Shown: positions 10,284 through 20,430 of the stretch, piece after piece
Numbering within the stretch: the stretch's first letter is position 1
Layout: every line of letters starts with the position of its first letter
Assembly: GCA_022925895.1 (NCBI GenBank)
Contig: JAKSYS010000605.1
Span: forward strand, 1 to 38,290
Source: Fragilaria crotonensis
Taxonomy: Eukaryota; Bacillariophyta; Fragilariophyceae; Fragilariales; Fragilariaceae
Length of the DNA stretch: 38,290 nucleotides
Direction: 5' to 3'
Program-made: the position numbers and the translations under genes
The notes under the pieces: model-generated
Databases searched by the model: none
Told to the model about the DNA's origin: nothing
Seen by the model: only the letters and a program-made list of their open reading frames with translations

Positions 10284-11120
10284 CCGCCCCGTAACCGCCT
10301 CTGACGTTACCCTCGTCGAACAAAAGCAACAACGCCTTCCCTTCCGCTCTGCTGTCTGCACTCTCCTCTACCTTGCATACAATACAAGAGCTGACATCCT
10401 ATTTGCTGTCTGCAAACTTGCTAAAGCATGCATCTCCCTGGCATACCTGATTTTCGAGCCCTATCTTGGCTCATCGGCTATCTTCGCCGCCGCCCCTACT
10501 ACGCTCTCAAATTCTACCCCGATGGCACTTCAAATCCCATCTATGACATCTGCCTTCACCATCGTATCCCATACTCCGATCTCACCGTTTTCTCCGACGC
10601 CAGCTGGCAAGACTGCCCTGACACTGGCCGTTCCACTGTTGGATACATGATCTTCTACAATGGTGCCCTCATTGAAGCCAATTCTACAATGCCTACACCT
10701 GTTGCAATGTCTACTTCTGAAGCTGAATACATGGCCGCATGTTCTGCCACAATGGCCACAGCTCACATCCGAATGCTCTATCTTGGCACCAAACAATGGC
10801 GTGAATCAACCCAACGTCTTCCTTCCATACCTGCCATCCTCATGATTGACAATGAAGCCACCGTCCAAATCGCAAAGAATGGAAAACTCACTCGCAAGAC
10901 GCGACACATCGAACGCCGCTTCCACTTCGTCCGTCAAGGCCAGCAAGACGGCATTCACCAACTTCATTGGATTCCCTGTGACTCCCAACTTGCCGACATC
11001 CTCACCAAGACTCAACACTCCGGCAAAATTGATCCTCACCTCACCAAGATCTTCTGTGTTCTCCCCCGACCACATGCTTTCATCACCGGGACCAGAGATC
11101 TGATCCAAGAGGGGTGTTAG
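10284..11120 (+). CDS. pol: Pol part 3: end of reverse transcriptase and RNase H
   Basis: The RT tail (FRSAVCTLLYLAYNTRADI) is read in one frame up to about 10432. It then shifts back (CCC at 10436-10438 seems one C short) into the ORF starting at 10428. Copia RNase H residues are visible: Asp in FSDASW, Glu in STSEAEYMAA, Asp in MIDNEAT and Asp in SQLADILTK. The stop codon TAG (11118-11120) lies inside the first six bases of the 3' LTR (TGTTAG), so Pol ends just within the LTR. This domain removes RNA from the RNA:DNA hybrid during reverse transcription. Confidence 0.9.
11107..11114 (+). other. Polypurine tract
   Basis: AAGAGGGG directly before the 3' LTR, the expected primer for plus-strand DNA synthesis. 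Confidence 0.85.
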
Positions 11121-11709
11121 GAATCTACCGTCACTCTGTCACACTGTCTCTCGTCTTACTGTAAGGTTAAATACCATACGGTAATACAGTTGACAGTCCT
11201 TTATTTTTCTTAGTCTGTCCGTGACCCGTTCCCATAGAATTCTACGGATCAGAACCTGGTACTACCGGTCTGCAACACAAAACTATTTGAATTTACTTCC
11301 TATGTAATTCAAATCATGAGTGTTGTTGATAACTTCAACAACACTCTTTTTTACTATGGACAACACTTCCCAAACACCACTCAGGAAGTGGGACTAAGAC
11401 AACACTTCATTTGTGAGACTCCAACTAATGTTGCAAGTCTCACCTTCATTTTTCATTCCAATTCATCTTATAATTTCCACAAACCAAAAACAGTAAAGGC
11501 CTTTACTACTTAGTTTCCTACATTTCTACATCCTTGTATCAACAAATCTACCGCCATGGTGTATGTCTACAAAACACCATCGCCCAAAGCTGGACGATCC
11601 GTCAGGTTCGCTTCCTCACCCGTCAAGTCCAACGTTAGACTTCTAGGTCCTACTAACCTTAAGTCTACCGTCGGCCAGTACTCGTGTACCGATCACACGA
11701 ACACTGTCA
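11115..11709 (+). repeat. 3' long terminal repeat
   Basis: 595 bp, TGTTAGG to ACTGTCA, near-identical to 6-595. It ends 139 bp before the first in-frame ATG of the next host gene, so its promoter copy points at that gene. Confidence 0.96.
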
Positions 11710-11714
11710 GTGTT
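11710..11714. repeat. Target-site duplication, right copy (GTGTT)
   Basis: Matches bases 1-5 and proves that both LTR ends belong to one insertion. Confidence 0.9.
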
Positions 11715-11868
11715 CACCTGTTACTGGTACCTGGTGCTACAGTACTGTAGTTCATTATTTTACCAGGTAACGCAGAAACGAGCGATTAGTAGACACATCG
11801 TACGACATACTGGCAACAAGTACTTCCGCTCCTCTGTTCCACATTTGATGGTGATCACAAGAGGAACG

Positions 11869-12747
11869 ATGATGTCTCTGTCACTCCTCTCGAAGCGTCT
11901 GGGTCAAGTCAGTCTCTCGCACCATCACGTAGCCAAAGCTTTTGTTGTATCCTCTCCGTCTGTGACAGTGCGAACGTTCGCTGGAAAGGTTGTTAATAAG
12001 AAGAAGGAGAATCAACAACGAAAGCGCAAGGCGAAGCCAAAGCCCGACGAGGTGAGACAAAGCTATGTTTAAGGATTGTGATATCATGATTCACGATGAA
12101 ACCTGAAACTAAACCTGTGGTGCTTCGTGCTGTGTATATGCATTGAAATATAGAATCTCCAACACGGAGAATGGCTCAAATTTCAACAATCGATTGCAAT
12201 TGACGGTTTCCAAACTGGCCAAACCACAACACTACAAAGCGGCGTCGGTCAAAAGCGTCGCGGTGGTAAGCAAGTGCTCAAGAGAATTGAGAACAAGGCC
12301 AAAAAGGCCGCCGTCACTGGTAACGATGCCGTTCTGAAGCATGCCGCCGCAGACCGAGCCGCCCAAGTCGGAGGCGGCAATTATCCACCCCTCCGCTATT
12401 CTCAAGAAGAAACCGACCGCCTCTTGGCCGAAGCCTACGCTAGCATCCCCGAACGAGCCGGAAAACGGGGAACCCGAAGCTTGCAGCGACAATCGAATCG
12501 ATGGCATGCGGTGCGCAAGGCAAGGAAAATATCAAAAAAGAATTATGGTATCAAGACCCACACCCGACGCATGGAGACGCGATCGAAGTTGGTCCGTGAC
12601 GTTAAGGAGGTCAAAGAGGAGGCGCCATCCGTGCGAGAACGAGATGCGGCCTATCAGCAACATGTCCTTCAGCGGTGGGTGGAATTGATGATTGTTCATC
12701 CAAATGATGATGCTGATACTGGGTCAAGGGAGAAGGACAATGCCTAA
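11869..12747 (+). CDS. Predicted mitochondrial basic protein, two exons
   Basis: Exon 1 is 11869-12051, the intron is 12052-12153 (GTGAGA...ATATAG, 102 bp, phase 0), and exon 2 is 12154-12747; about 258 residues. The N-terminus (MMSLSLLSKRLGQ, later VRTFAGK) is rich in Arg, Lys, Ser and hydrophobics without acids, as in a mitochondrial presequence, followed by a Lys/Arg-rich stretch. Exon 2 starts NLQHGEWLKFQQS and contains a basic KRRGGKQVLKRIENKAKK segment and a Glu/Lys-rich C-terminal helix. An alternative in-frame start is the ATG at 11848. Basic composition plus presequence would fit a mitoribosomal or mitochondrial RNA-binding protein, but I do not recognise the family. No frame breaks are visible. 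Confidence 0.75.
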
Positions 12748-12887
12748 ACAGGATGCATGCACATCTCGAGGCGTTCGGCGTGCTCCTTGTTGGCCGCGTA
12801 AACATAATGCTGGTAGTGCTATAATACTCTACTATAGTAGTACCTTTACTACTACATGCTGCTCTGCTACAATGTTTTGCCGCACTA

Positions 12888-14491
12888 TCATTTGCTCCCC
12901 GCCAAAATCCCCAGTGTCACGCGTGTTTCCCGCACAAGTGCATCGTGTCGAACGTTGTGCAAATTCTGTTCCAGCACTTGCCATGTGGGGGACCCGCTCG
13001 CCGTCGTCGCCACGAGCAACTGCCGCACAGCTGGACAGTACTGCGCCAACAGTCCCAAACAACGGGTTGCCAAGGTGGCTTCGTGCGCCGACGCCAACCG
13101 AGTACCCGCCACCACGGCCGGAAGACGAGTGGCACCCAACAAATCTTCCGCAAGGGATTGGATAAATTTGCGAGAGGAGAATTGAGAATTTTCCAAAATG
13201 CTGGTCAATGGTAAAGACAATGAGGACTGACTTTCCGACAAGACGGTCAGGGCATTTGCCAATACTCGAAGTGCCATGGAACGCATCAATCCTCCGTGAT
13301 AGGCATCATCCACCATGATGGCAGCAGCACGCGTGTGCGCGGCATCCGTTACGTCGCTCGCCTTGGAGACTGACTCGGCAGCAGCAACACTGGAATCGAC
13401 GCTCAAGTTCAAAATCGATCCCGCCGAATCACCCGGCAAAACACGATCTTGCAATAAGCGAACGAGGTAGGTGTTCAAGTCTTTTATTGTCGTTGTCGCC
13501 GCAATACGAGTGCTCCAACCATCATCATCGTCGTCAAACATGATACTTGGCGGCGGAGGCACTCCCATGATGAGAATGAGGCTGGCTTGCATTGCAATGT
13601 CCTTGCCCGACGAGTAGATATCTGTCAAATGTACTAGGGATTCCATTCCCAACCGCTGAGCTCCAATACGATCCTTCTTGAGGAGTGACAAGGCGTGATC
13701 AAGTGCTTGAGACAAAACGACAGTCCGGTCCGCGGCCGTCATGGTCGGTTTGGTGGTCTGAATAATTTTGTTTTGAGACTCATAGTCGACTCGACGTTCC
13801 AAGCGAGGGAATTCCAGACAAGAGGTTGTGATTGGTGTTCAGTATCCACGCCAGTAGCATGACCAACAGCAGCATTCAAAATGGCACGGCAGTGATGGTG
13901 AAAGGAGAGGTTAGATCCGCGGTGTCTCATGACTTCCACAATGACAGCGTGGGACAGGTCCGGAGGTAAGTCCAACGTTTCAGGATTTGCAGTAGGAGGG
14001 AGTGTTGTCCTTCGTCCACGGAACAAGTTGATTCCAAAGTGGACCCTATCGACAGTGACGCAAGCTGCAGTTTGCTGTGGATGAACGAGAAAGAAGAGCG
14101 CTACCACGTGAGTTTTTGGTTTCCACGAATGAGCAGAGGTGGCTAATACGGGACCTGACACCTTGACATCACTTACTGTCTCCTCGTCGTATTCGACAGA
14201 AATCGACCGTTTCGTAAGACACTCAGATATGCGGGATGCTACAACAGAGGGTGGAGAATCTGTGATGATGACTGTACATGTCGGGCATAGGGGTGGGTAA
14301 AAGGGAGGCACAGGCCGTAAGGATGCATCATTCACTTTCCAGGGCGTCAGCATCCTTTGGCTCAAGTCTAGGCGAATATCAGTGAGGAGCGACGGACGGG
14401 TGATGACACTGCTATTGCAGCTGTTGTTGTCGCCAGAATCTGGTACACCGGATAAACCGGAGGGTCGGGCAATGGAAGATGGGCGCTGCAT
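12888..14491 (-). CDS. Hypothetical protein with ARM-like C-terminal helices
   Basis: Starts at the ATG 14491 and stops at the TGA 12890-12888. Two overlapping reading frames (14491-13739 and 13802-12888) are joined by one base shift at about 13740-13850. The N-terminal half is Ser/Pro-rich. It then forms a mixed alpha/beta segment with VVASRISECLTKRSISVEY, FGINLFRGR and VIVEVMRHRGSNLSFHHHCRAI spread over about 14270-13880. The C-terminal half is almost all helix with leucine-rich repeats of about 40 residues (ALRVLANALTVL, ATRCLGLLAQYCPAVRQLL), suggesting an ARM/HEAT scaffold. It includes a run of Asp (FDDDDDGW) and a PPPP turn. No catalytic motif is seen. It converges on the preceding gene, with about 140 bp between the stops. 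Confidence 0.65.
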
Positions 14492-15845
14492 CGTTGATCA
14501 ATTTGTGCGAGTATGATCGGGAGGTTGTTTGAAGGGACGATTGAAGACTAATGAGGTATGTCTTGCGAAGCATTAGCCACGAGTCACCTATAAGAACTCA
14601 GACTGATACAGATGCTGTTTCAATGAATTTGGAAGGTCGAAAGTTCTCTCTTCTTTGAGAGAAATGATGAAGGCTAGATGCTGGTACTTGTACATGCACA
14701 TGGAAACCCACACAGCCATGAAAGGTAACTGGTACTGTACTTCTCGTATGTTCTATATGTACTACATGTATACATATCGCTGTAGGTTATACATGTGCAT
14801 TGAATATCGGCGGAACCACCAACGACATATTACGTTATCAGGTATGAGGAATACAAGTTATGCTCGGACCGCCATCCTTGCTTGGATTTGACCCCTGGGC
14901 CCCTCCGGATAGGAGACAGGGTTCTCATTGGGGTCGTTCGACGAAATCAATTAAGATCAAGTTGTGTCGTGGAGCAAAAATTGAGTTTATGTTTTACACC
15001 AACGGAAGAACATATAGGCGATGGGAAAGGTTTGTATTTCGTCAGTTTTCCTATATATACAATGAGAAGTTGTTTCTGATCTAGGCATCCGTGACCCATT
15101 CCATGGGATTGTACCATACCCTTTTGGTCAACCCCCACAAAAGTTTCATTCTCCACATCTTTTCCGGGTCTTCGAGCAATCACATTCTGGACGTTCGGAT
15201 GTCATTCCGCTGGGGGGACAAGCCTTTTCTGGCCAGATCGAATCGTGGTTTGTCCACTGAAATCGTCTACACTATGGAACAGCATCCGTTACATGTTTGG
15301 CTATTTCTCCATTTTCTTGCCCCACCAATTTTGTAATTTTCAATCCTGATCGATGTTTGCAGTGCGCCGCGGATGCCCAAGACGGCGGAAACATGCGTCC
15401 CATGCAAACATCAACTTGCCCAAGCTCACCGAACTACGATACAACCTGAATTTAGAGCCAGGAACCTACCGGTAGATCAGGGACCCTAATGTACACCATG
15501 CTCAAATCAAACTTGTTTACGTTAAGGTAGTGCAGAACCTCTAGCTGAGGAACAAACGAAGGTCTAAAGGTTAACCAAGAAAAATATGATATCAGCAGTG
15601 AAGTCATATGCAAGTGAATTCTCCTTCATCCCGGTGGTACAGGCAAACTGTGCAGCCTGGTCTCTCTTCAAAAGAAAAATGCACTTGCAAAAAAAAATTG
15701 GCAGACCATTGCAAGTACACTTGCTCCCGAAAAAGGTGACACCAACCATAGGCTTGCTTGTTTGGCACATCCAACACACTTCTTCATCCTTCTCTTTTGA
15801 ATCTCACATCAACACCTGTGATGTGGAGCAACGCTGGCAAGCTGT
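14492..15845. other. Intergenic region, no gene recognised
   Basis: About 1.35 kb between two minus-strand genes. Short ORFs occur on both strands, but none has a recognisable motif or consistent coding texture. I saw no tRNA, transposon ends or long repeats. It should hold the promoter of the 14491 gene and the 3' UTR of the 15846 gene. Confidence 0.5.
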
Positions 15846-18430
15846 TTACGAAATCGGGTGTGCCTTCGCATTGTGAACCAAGGAAGCGGAGTCGCGACAT
15901 TCTTTCGTACAGTAGTAGACGCTTGGACACTGCGGACATGATAACATGGCATGCGGCGAAAAAATGCGACAGCACCAACTGCATTCTGCGAGAGACTCGC
16001 CAAGAGCAACACTCACCCAATTGGACATGCTCCCCACTTTGAAGGGTTGTAGATGCATCAGCGGAAGTCGGGAACTCCTGCCATCATGAGTGTGATACCG
16101 CAGCTCTTCCTTTCGATTGGAGTTTATGAAAAAGGATTGACCAAAACCATCTGTGGTAATACTGGAACCAAATCGTGTTGCTTGATCAACGGTGTCGTCA
16201 AGTTTAACGTCGATAACGCACCAGGCACCAGATCGGAAAAAATCGAGTCCAAGCTGAACCCCGAAACAGCTGGGCAGTGACGCCTCGAGCGCATTTCGCA
16301 GGCAAACATCGATGCCTCCGAGTTCGAACCGAAATTCCTCCACTAGGCTGAAGCGACCCTTGCAGGGTTCACTACCAAATTCATTTGTGAGGCTGTTTGT
16401 TTCCAGACCAACTTTCCGGAGCCCAAAATGCTCCACAAATTCCGGTGACAAGAGGGTGAAATATGACGTTGTGGATAAGAAGGCTGTCACAGGGACTCCC
16501 TTGACGATAATTGGAATCACAACAGGGCCGGCCTTCGGTGCCTCGAGGTGGTCATCCGTACCATTGTTGATAGGGACGTTGGTGTTAAGGTCGAAATGCG
16601 GTACTGGCTTCCTTGTCGGTTGGCACTAGACTGAACAGATTCGTTCAGCAACATTTTACGCAATCGATCGTCGTTTCGCAAGAGTGTCTGAATGCCCCTC
16701 TTCTGACATTCCATTCGCAATTGCTTCGTCGAAAGGGCCATAGGACCATACGGAGCACTGTAACCGCAGTACGCTTCAGCAAGGGACTCGCTTCTCTTGG
16801 AGACACTACCTGTCACATCTAAACACAGCACTTTGCGACACGCTGGGCAGGACAAGTCGGCATTATCCTCCTCGGAACGGCCAACAACGCATGCCACGCA
16901 GAAGCTATGGCCACAGTACAGCTTGATTTGAGGCCGTTCGGGTTTTGTGGTCGTCTCAGTGTTGCACATGCGACATGCAGTACCGAATACACGGTCGGAA
17001 CCGTCAAGAGCTACACCAAAAGGATGGAGCTTGGAGCGCACAGAATCCGGAAGCCAGCGCCCGACCACTAACTGCGCAAGCCGCTCTAAACGCAATCTGG
17101 CCTCTTCATATTTAGGATACCGATTTCTCCGCCTCCTGGAATCGTCTCCTCGCAACACAAAGCCCAGAAGAGCCAGCGTGATGTCGCCAGGAGTGAAGGT
17201 AGCTCTCGCTTTCCGAATTCAATCATCGTTAGAGCGACGTCTTCTTCGGAAGGTTCACCTAAGACTTGCCAACTCCAGGGATATTCTGCGCTTGTTGATG
17301 GATCGAGAGAAAGAGAAAGCTGCGCTGCAAAAAGGTAGTCGACTGCAGTCTGGAAATACGTCGTCCTGAGATTTTTCCTTGATATGGGAAGGTTTCTGTT
17401 GCAGGCAACGTCGTCAACAAGTATGCAATGATTTCTGGATCTGGTCTCTCAATAGCGTTCCAAAGACAAGACCTCTTCTTGTTGTCCTTGATAGTTAAGT
17501 CAGCCCCGTATTTTACCAAGAGTTCCACCGTTTCTAGCGATCCGTACTTCACAGCAAAGAACAACGGAGTGCTGCCATTCCTCATTGCTACATTTGGGTT
17601 GGCCCCTGCGGCGAGCGCCATTGAAACAAGATCATTACCGCCTTTCCACGAAAACACCTTTTGTAAGCTTCTCCATTGACAGAGCCATGCCAAGATAGGC
17701 ATTGGCTGTGCTCCCGATGATGCAGCCGGCGGGACGATCATTACGTCTAGGGATTCACCTCCGTTCATGAGACCATCAAACAATGGCTTCCAAAGCCAAC
17801 CAGGTGCTTTATCAAGAGGAAACGTAAAAACCTCTTTCATTCGCCTGGCCAACGAGTTGCCAGAGGCGTACTCGCAAGGTATACCATCTTCGCGAGCACT
17901 CGACATCAACACCCTCACCAAACCAGCAAGCCGAACATCAGACACAACCATAATCTCCGTTGCTTCGGCGGACAATGGCGCAGGATTGTGGATTCGAACC
18001 GATCCCAAAAGTGCTGTGATAATGGAGCTTGTAGTCTCTGTGGTTCTCTGCGATACTCCAGATTGACCTGAAATCATGGATCGATCATCAGAGTCGATGC
18101 TTCCAAGGGACATGTTATCGTAACCCAAGAATGATTCAGCCTTGTTCCTCGCATCAGCTGACCGCGAATTTCCTTGCGTTCGCCTCCCGCTTCTTCTATG
18201 ACCAGAATCATCGAGCCTGTTAAGGGGCTAATGGTTTCGAAATGTTCATCGTCATGCTCGTCCTCCTCGTCGTCGATTTCGTACAAGGGAGGGTCTTCCG
18301 AAGAAGTCGGGAAATCGATATCCATGATTCTCACAGAGAGCTTACCACGTGACGATGTCTTGTATTCGGCCAATGGTCTGCTCCTTACTTGCACCCAATA
18401 TGAAGCGATGTTGTCGCTATAGGACGGATG
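15846..18430 (-). CDS. Ankyrin-RING-SAP-retropepsin-like-MYND multidomain protein, frame-disrupted
   Basis: Reads right to left through four overlapping frames. It opens with an N-terminal acidic segment (YEIDDEEDEHDDEH, about 18270) and then ankyrin repeats at about 17650-17400 (GANPNVAMRNGSTPLFFAVKYG, GADLTIKD). A C3HC4 RING follows at 16975-16838 (CRMC...YCGHSFCVAC...CPAC), then a SAP-like helix pair at about 16738-16643 (STKQLRMECQKRGI). An aspartic-protease-like fold starts near 16520 (GVPVTAFLSTTSYFTLL... LGLDFFRSG), and a MYND finger lies at about 15983-15849 (CSWC, CPQC, YYCTKEC, H). Frame shifts fall near 18150, 17380, 17110 and 16560. No ATG is visible for the first segment, which stays open to about 18470. 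RING suggests E3 ubiquitin ligase activity; SAP suggests DNA or chromatin contact. The retropepsin-like part has Ser where the catalytic Asp should be. The last MYND ligand is not evident. Confidence 0.75.
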
Positions 18431-18580
18431 GATCCCGATGCTTGGAAGAGTGTTGTCACGTTGTCACAGAGGTCGAACGGTTGCCGCTAGTCATTTGACC
18501 TACATCCCAGTCCCTTCGCCAGTACATACTCTGAGTAAACGTCCAATTCTTCTAGACCCAATTCTCATATTTCTTGACAG

Positions 18581-18618
18581 TACTGTAAATACAAGTACTT
18601 ACTGTAAATACAAGTACT
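18581..18618. repeat. 19-bp perfect tandem duplication
   Basis: TACTGTAAATACAAGTACT occurs twice, back to back (18581-18599, 18600-18618), about 150-190 bp upstream of the multidomain gene, in its presumed promoter. Confidence 0.85.
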
Positions 18619-18847
18619 ACACTCTGAGTCACAAGTAACTACGCCAGCGTTCCCTAATAAAACTATCAAAGACATAATCGATTACGTATAAAAGAAATCC
18701 AGGCATTCTCACGAAACAGCAGGTCATTCCAATAGCTGTATACAAACGCTCTCGACTCTCGATTGAGGGTTAGGTACAGGCTTTTTTGTATGGGCATCTT
18801 GATTCGTATTGCCGGCCTCTTCAAATTTGGGGTTGGGATGTTGGGAA

Positions 18848-19992
18848 CAGGGTGTGTTAGTAACTAGCATTTTCAATATATCCATAGATATGATATATCA
18901 AGACAACGTTAGTTAGTAACTAATCAACTTTAGTAGTTTGGTTCATTGAAGAGTCAGGTGTGCAAGTACAACTAGTGCAAATCTAGTTTGTGGTCAAGCA
19001 AAGCTTGTTGTTTAGCATCCCTGTTTTGCAGTTAGGTTTGGAGGCCTTCTGTTATCTGGCAATACTCAAAATGATGCCAACATGTCAAGTCTCTCAAGGT
19101 AGACAAAAATGAGAGGTTACATGTGATATTTACACATGCCACAGCAAACCCCTCACACACCTTCAGTAAGCCAACATAGAAAATGTCATTTGTCCCCGCA
19201 GGAGTGATGGCACCAATTGTCAAGTTGTACTGCAGCAATTGGTGGCATGCATGCATATGCAATACTAAGAATATATTCTCTGCCAAGCATTGAATTAAGG
19301 CCTCTGAGGAAGAATCCTTGTAAAATCTTCACTCTTTAACCCACCATGAAAATGCATTGGAAGCACATTGTCAGCATCATGGCTCTCTACCATTGCATTT
19401 CTTGCAGGAGGCTTTACACCATTCATCATACAATCAAACATGCCTACCATTGACTTTTGAGCAAGTAATCCACACTCCCTGCTCCACTTTTGTAGATGCA
19501 GGATTCTGACTTAAAAAACAACATCTGAGCACTGGCTTAGAGATGCAAAGAAGCAATGGTGTTATAAGGGCATGATCATACTATGTCTTGATTGGAATGA
19601 CACTCTTCTAGTCATTTTTTATGATACTACCCATTGATTTTTGTGCAATGTAATGCACAATCCCCTCCCCACTATTAGTTCTGATGCAGGATATACTTCA
19701 ACTAACTATTTGGTTTTTGTTTTTTATCATCTTCACCATCCAATCTGCTGATTGATTCAGCAATTTCAGGTAAATATACAATGGACATAATTGAAATGAA
19801 GGTGTTCACCTGTCATGTCATTACTCGTTTGTAGTACCGGTAGTAGTACAAAACACAACAGTAAAATAGTAGGTTTGTTAGTAAGTTGAACTTACTGAGG
19901 AAAAGGTGCGTTAGTTATCCAAGTAAAGTTAGCTTTAGTAGGCTACTTTAGTAGTCAAACCTACTGGCGGACTTACTGACTAACACACCCTG
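18848..19992. mobile_element. hAT-like non-autonomous DNA transposon
   Basis: Terminal inverted repeats of 14 bp (CAGGGTGTGTTAGT at 18848-18861, its complement at 19979-19992) are flanked by the 8-bp duplication GTTGGGAA (18840-18847 and 19993-20000). An 8-bp target duplication and a CAGGG tip are characteristic of hAT elements. Subterminal regions (18908-18945, 19860-19975) are rich in TTAGTA/TAGTAG motifs, as expected for transposase-binding sites. The 1145-bp element contains no transposase I can recognise. A 51-codon minus-strand ORF at 19450-19295 and another at 19286-19032 have plausible coding texture and could be captured or decayed exons. Confidence 0.88.
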
Positions 19993-20000
19993 GTTGGGAA

Positions 20001-20430
20001 CTGGAAGTTGAACACTCAGCACTTGAACTTTACAAATCAAAATATATATTCTATATACGATCATGAGGAAGGAGCAAGCACAGCAAGGCAGCTGATTAAA
20101 CATATTCAGCATATTGCACATTGTACTCTGTATGTACACCATTTATGTATTCAAAGGGTGTACCAAGTACTAAGTATTGAGTGTCCAAGAATGTCTACTT
20201 GTACCTTTGTACCAGGGTATTGGTGTGGCCTAAAAAAGCCACGCGCATCTTTTCCAGTACGCGCACGTAAGAATAGTTTAATTATCTACGTAGAAATGAC
20301 CAATATGGCGACGGCAAAAAAACCTAAGATGTATTTAACGTACCAGGTACTGCCGTATTGTCCTGCGTATATCGACAGTCGACCCATACGGCGAAACTCA
20401 TGCCTTGTTGTTGTTACACTGCACTCCGCA
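20001..20430. other. Intergenic, nothing recognised
   Basis: AT-rich at first, then a short hairpin (GTGGC/GCCAC around 20224-20242). No gene seen. Confidence 0.4.

Larger units (their letters stand above)
6..11709 (+). mobile_element. Complete Ty1/copia LTR retrotransposon with an extra 5' ORF
   Basis: The element runs from TG to CA between two LTRs of 590 and 595 bp and is flanked by the 5-bp repeat GTGTT. Inside, in order, lie a candidate primer-binding site, a long extra ORF, a Gag with a CCHC zinc knuckle, a DSG protease, an integrase, a reverse transcriptase with an FVDD motif, a copia-type RNase H and a polypurine tract. Integrase before reverse transcriptase is the copia (Pseudoviridae) order. 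At 11.7 kb it is long for a copia element, mostly because of ORF1. Frames are interrupted by many single-base shifts that repeatedly return to the original frame. The LTRs differ by three transitions and four short indels, so the insertion is young. Confidence 0.96.

Noticed and set aside
5005..11120. Programmed ribosomal frameshifting as the cause of the gag-pol frame changes
   Set aside because: There are too many shifts, in both directions, inside single domains, and several lie in homopolymers where one base more or fewer restores the frame; programmed shifts usually occur once, at the gag-pol border.
17985..18010. tRNA-like T-arm (GGATTCGAACCG)
   Set aside because: No acceptor, D or anticodon arms fit around it, and it lies inside the ankyrin gene coding sequence.
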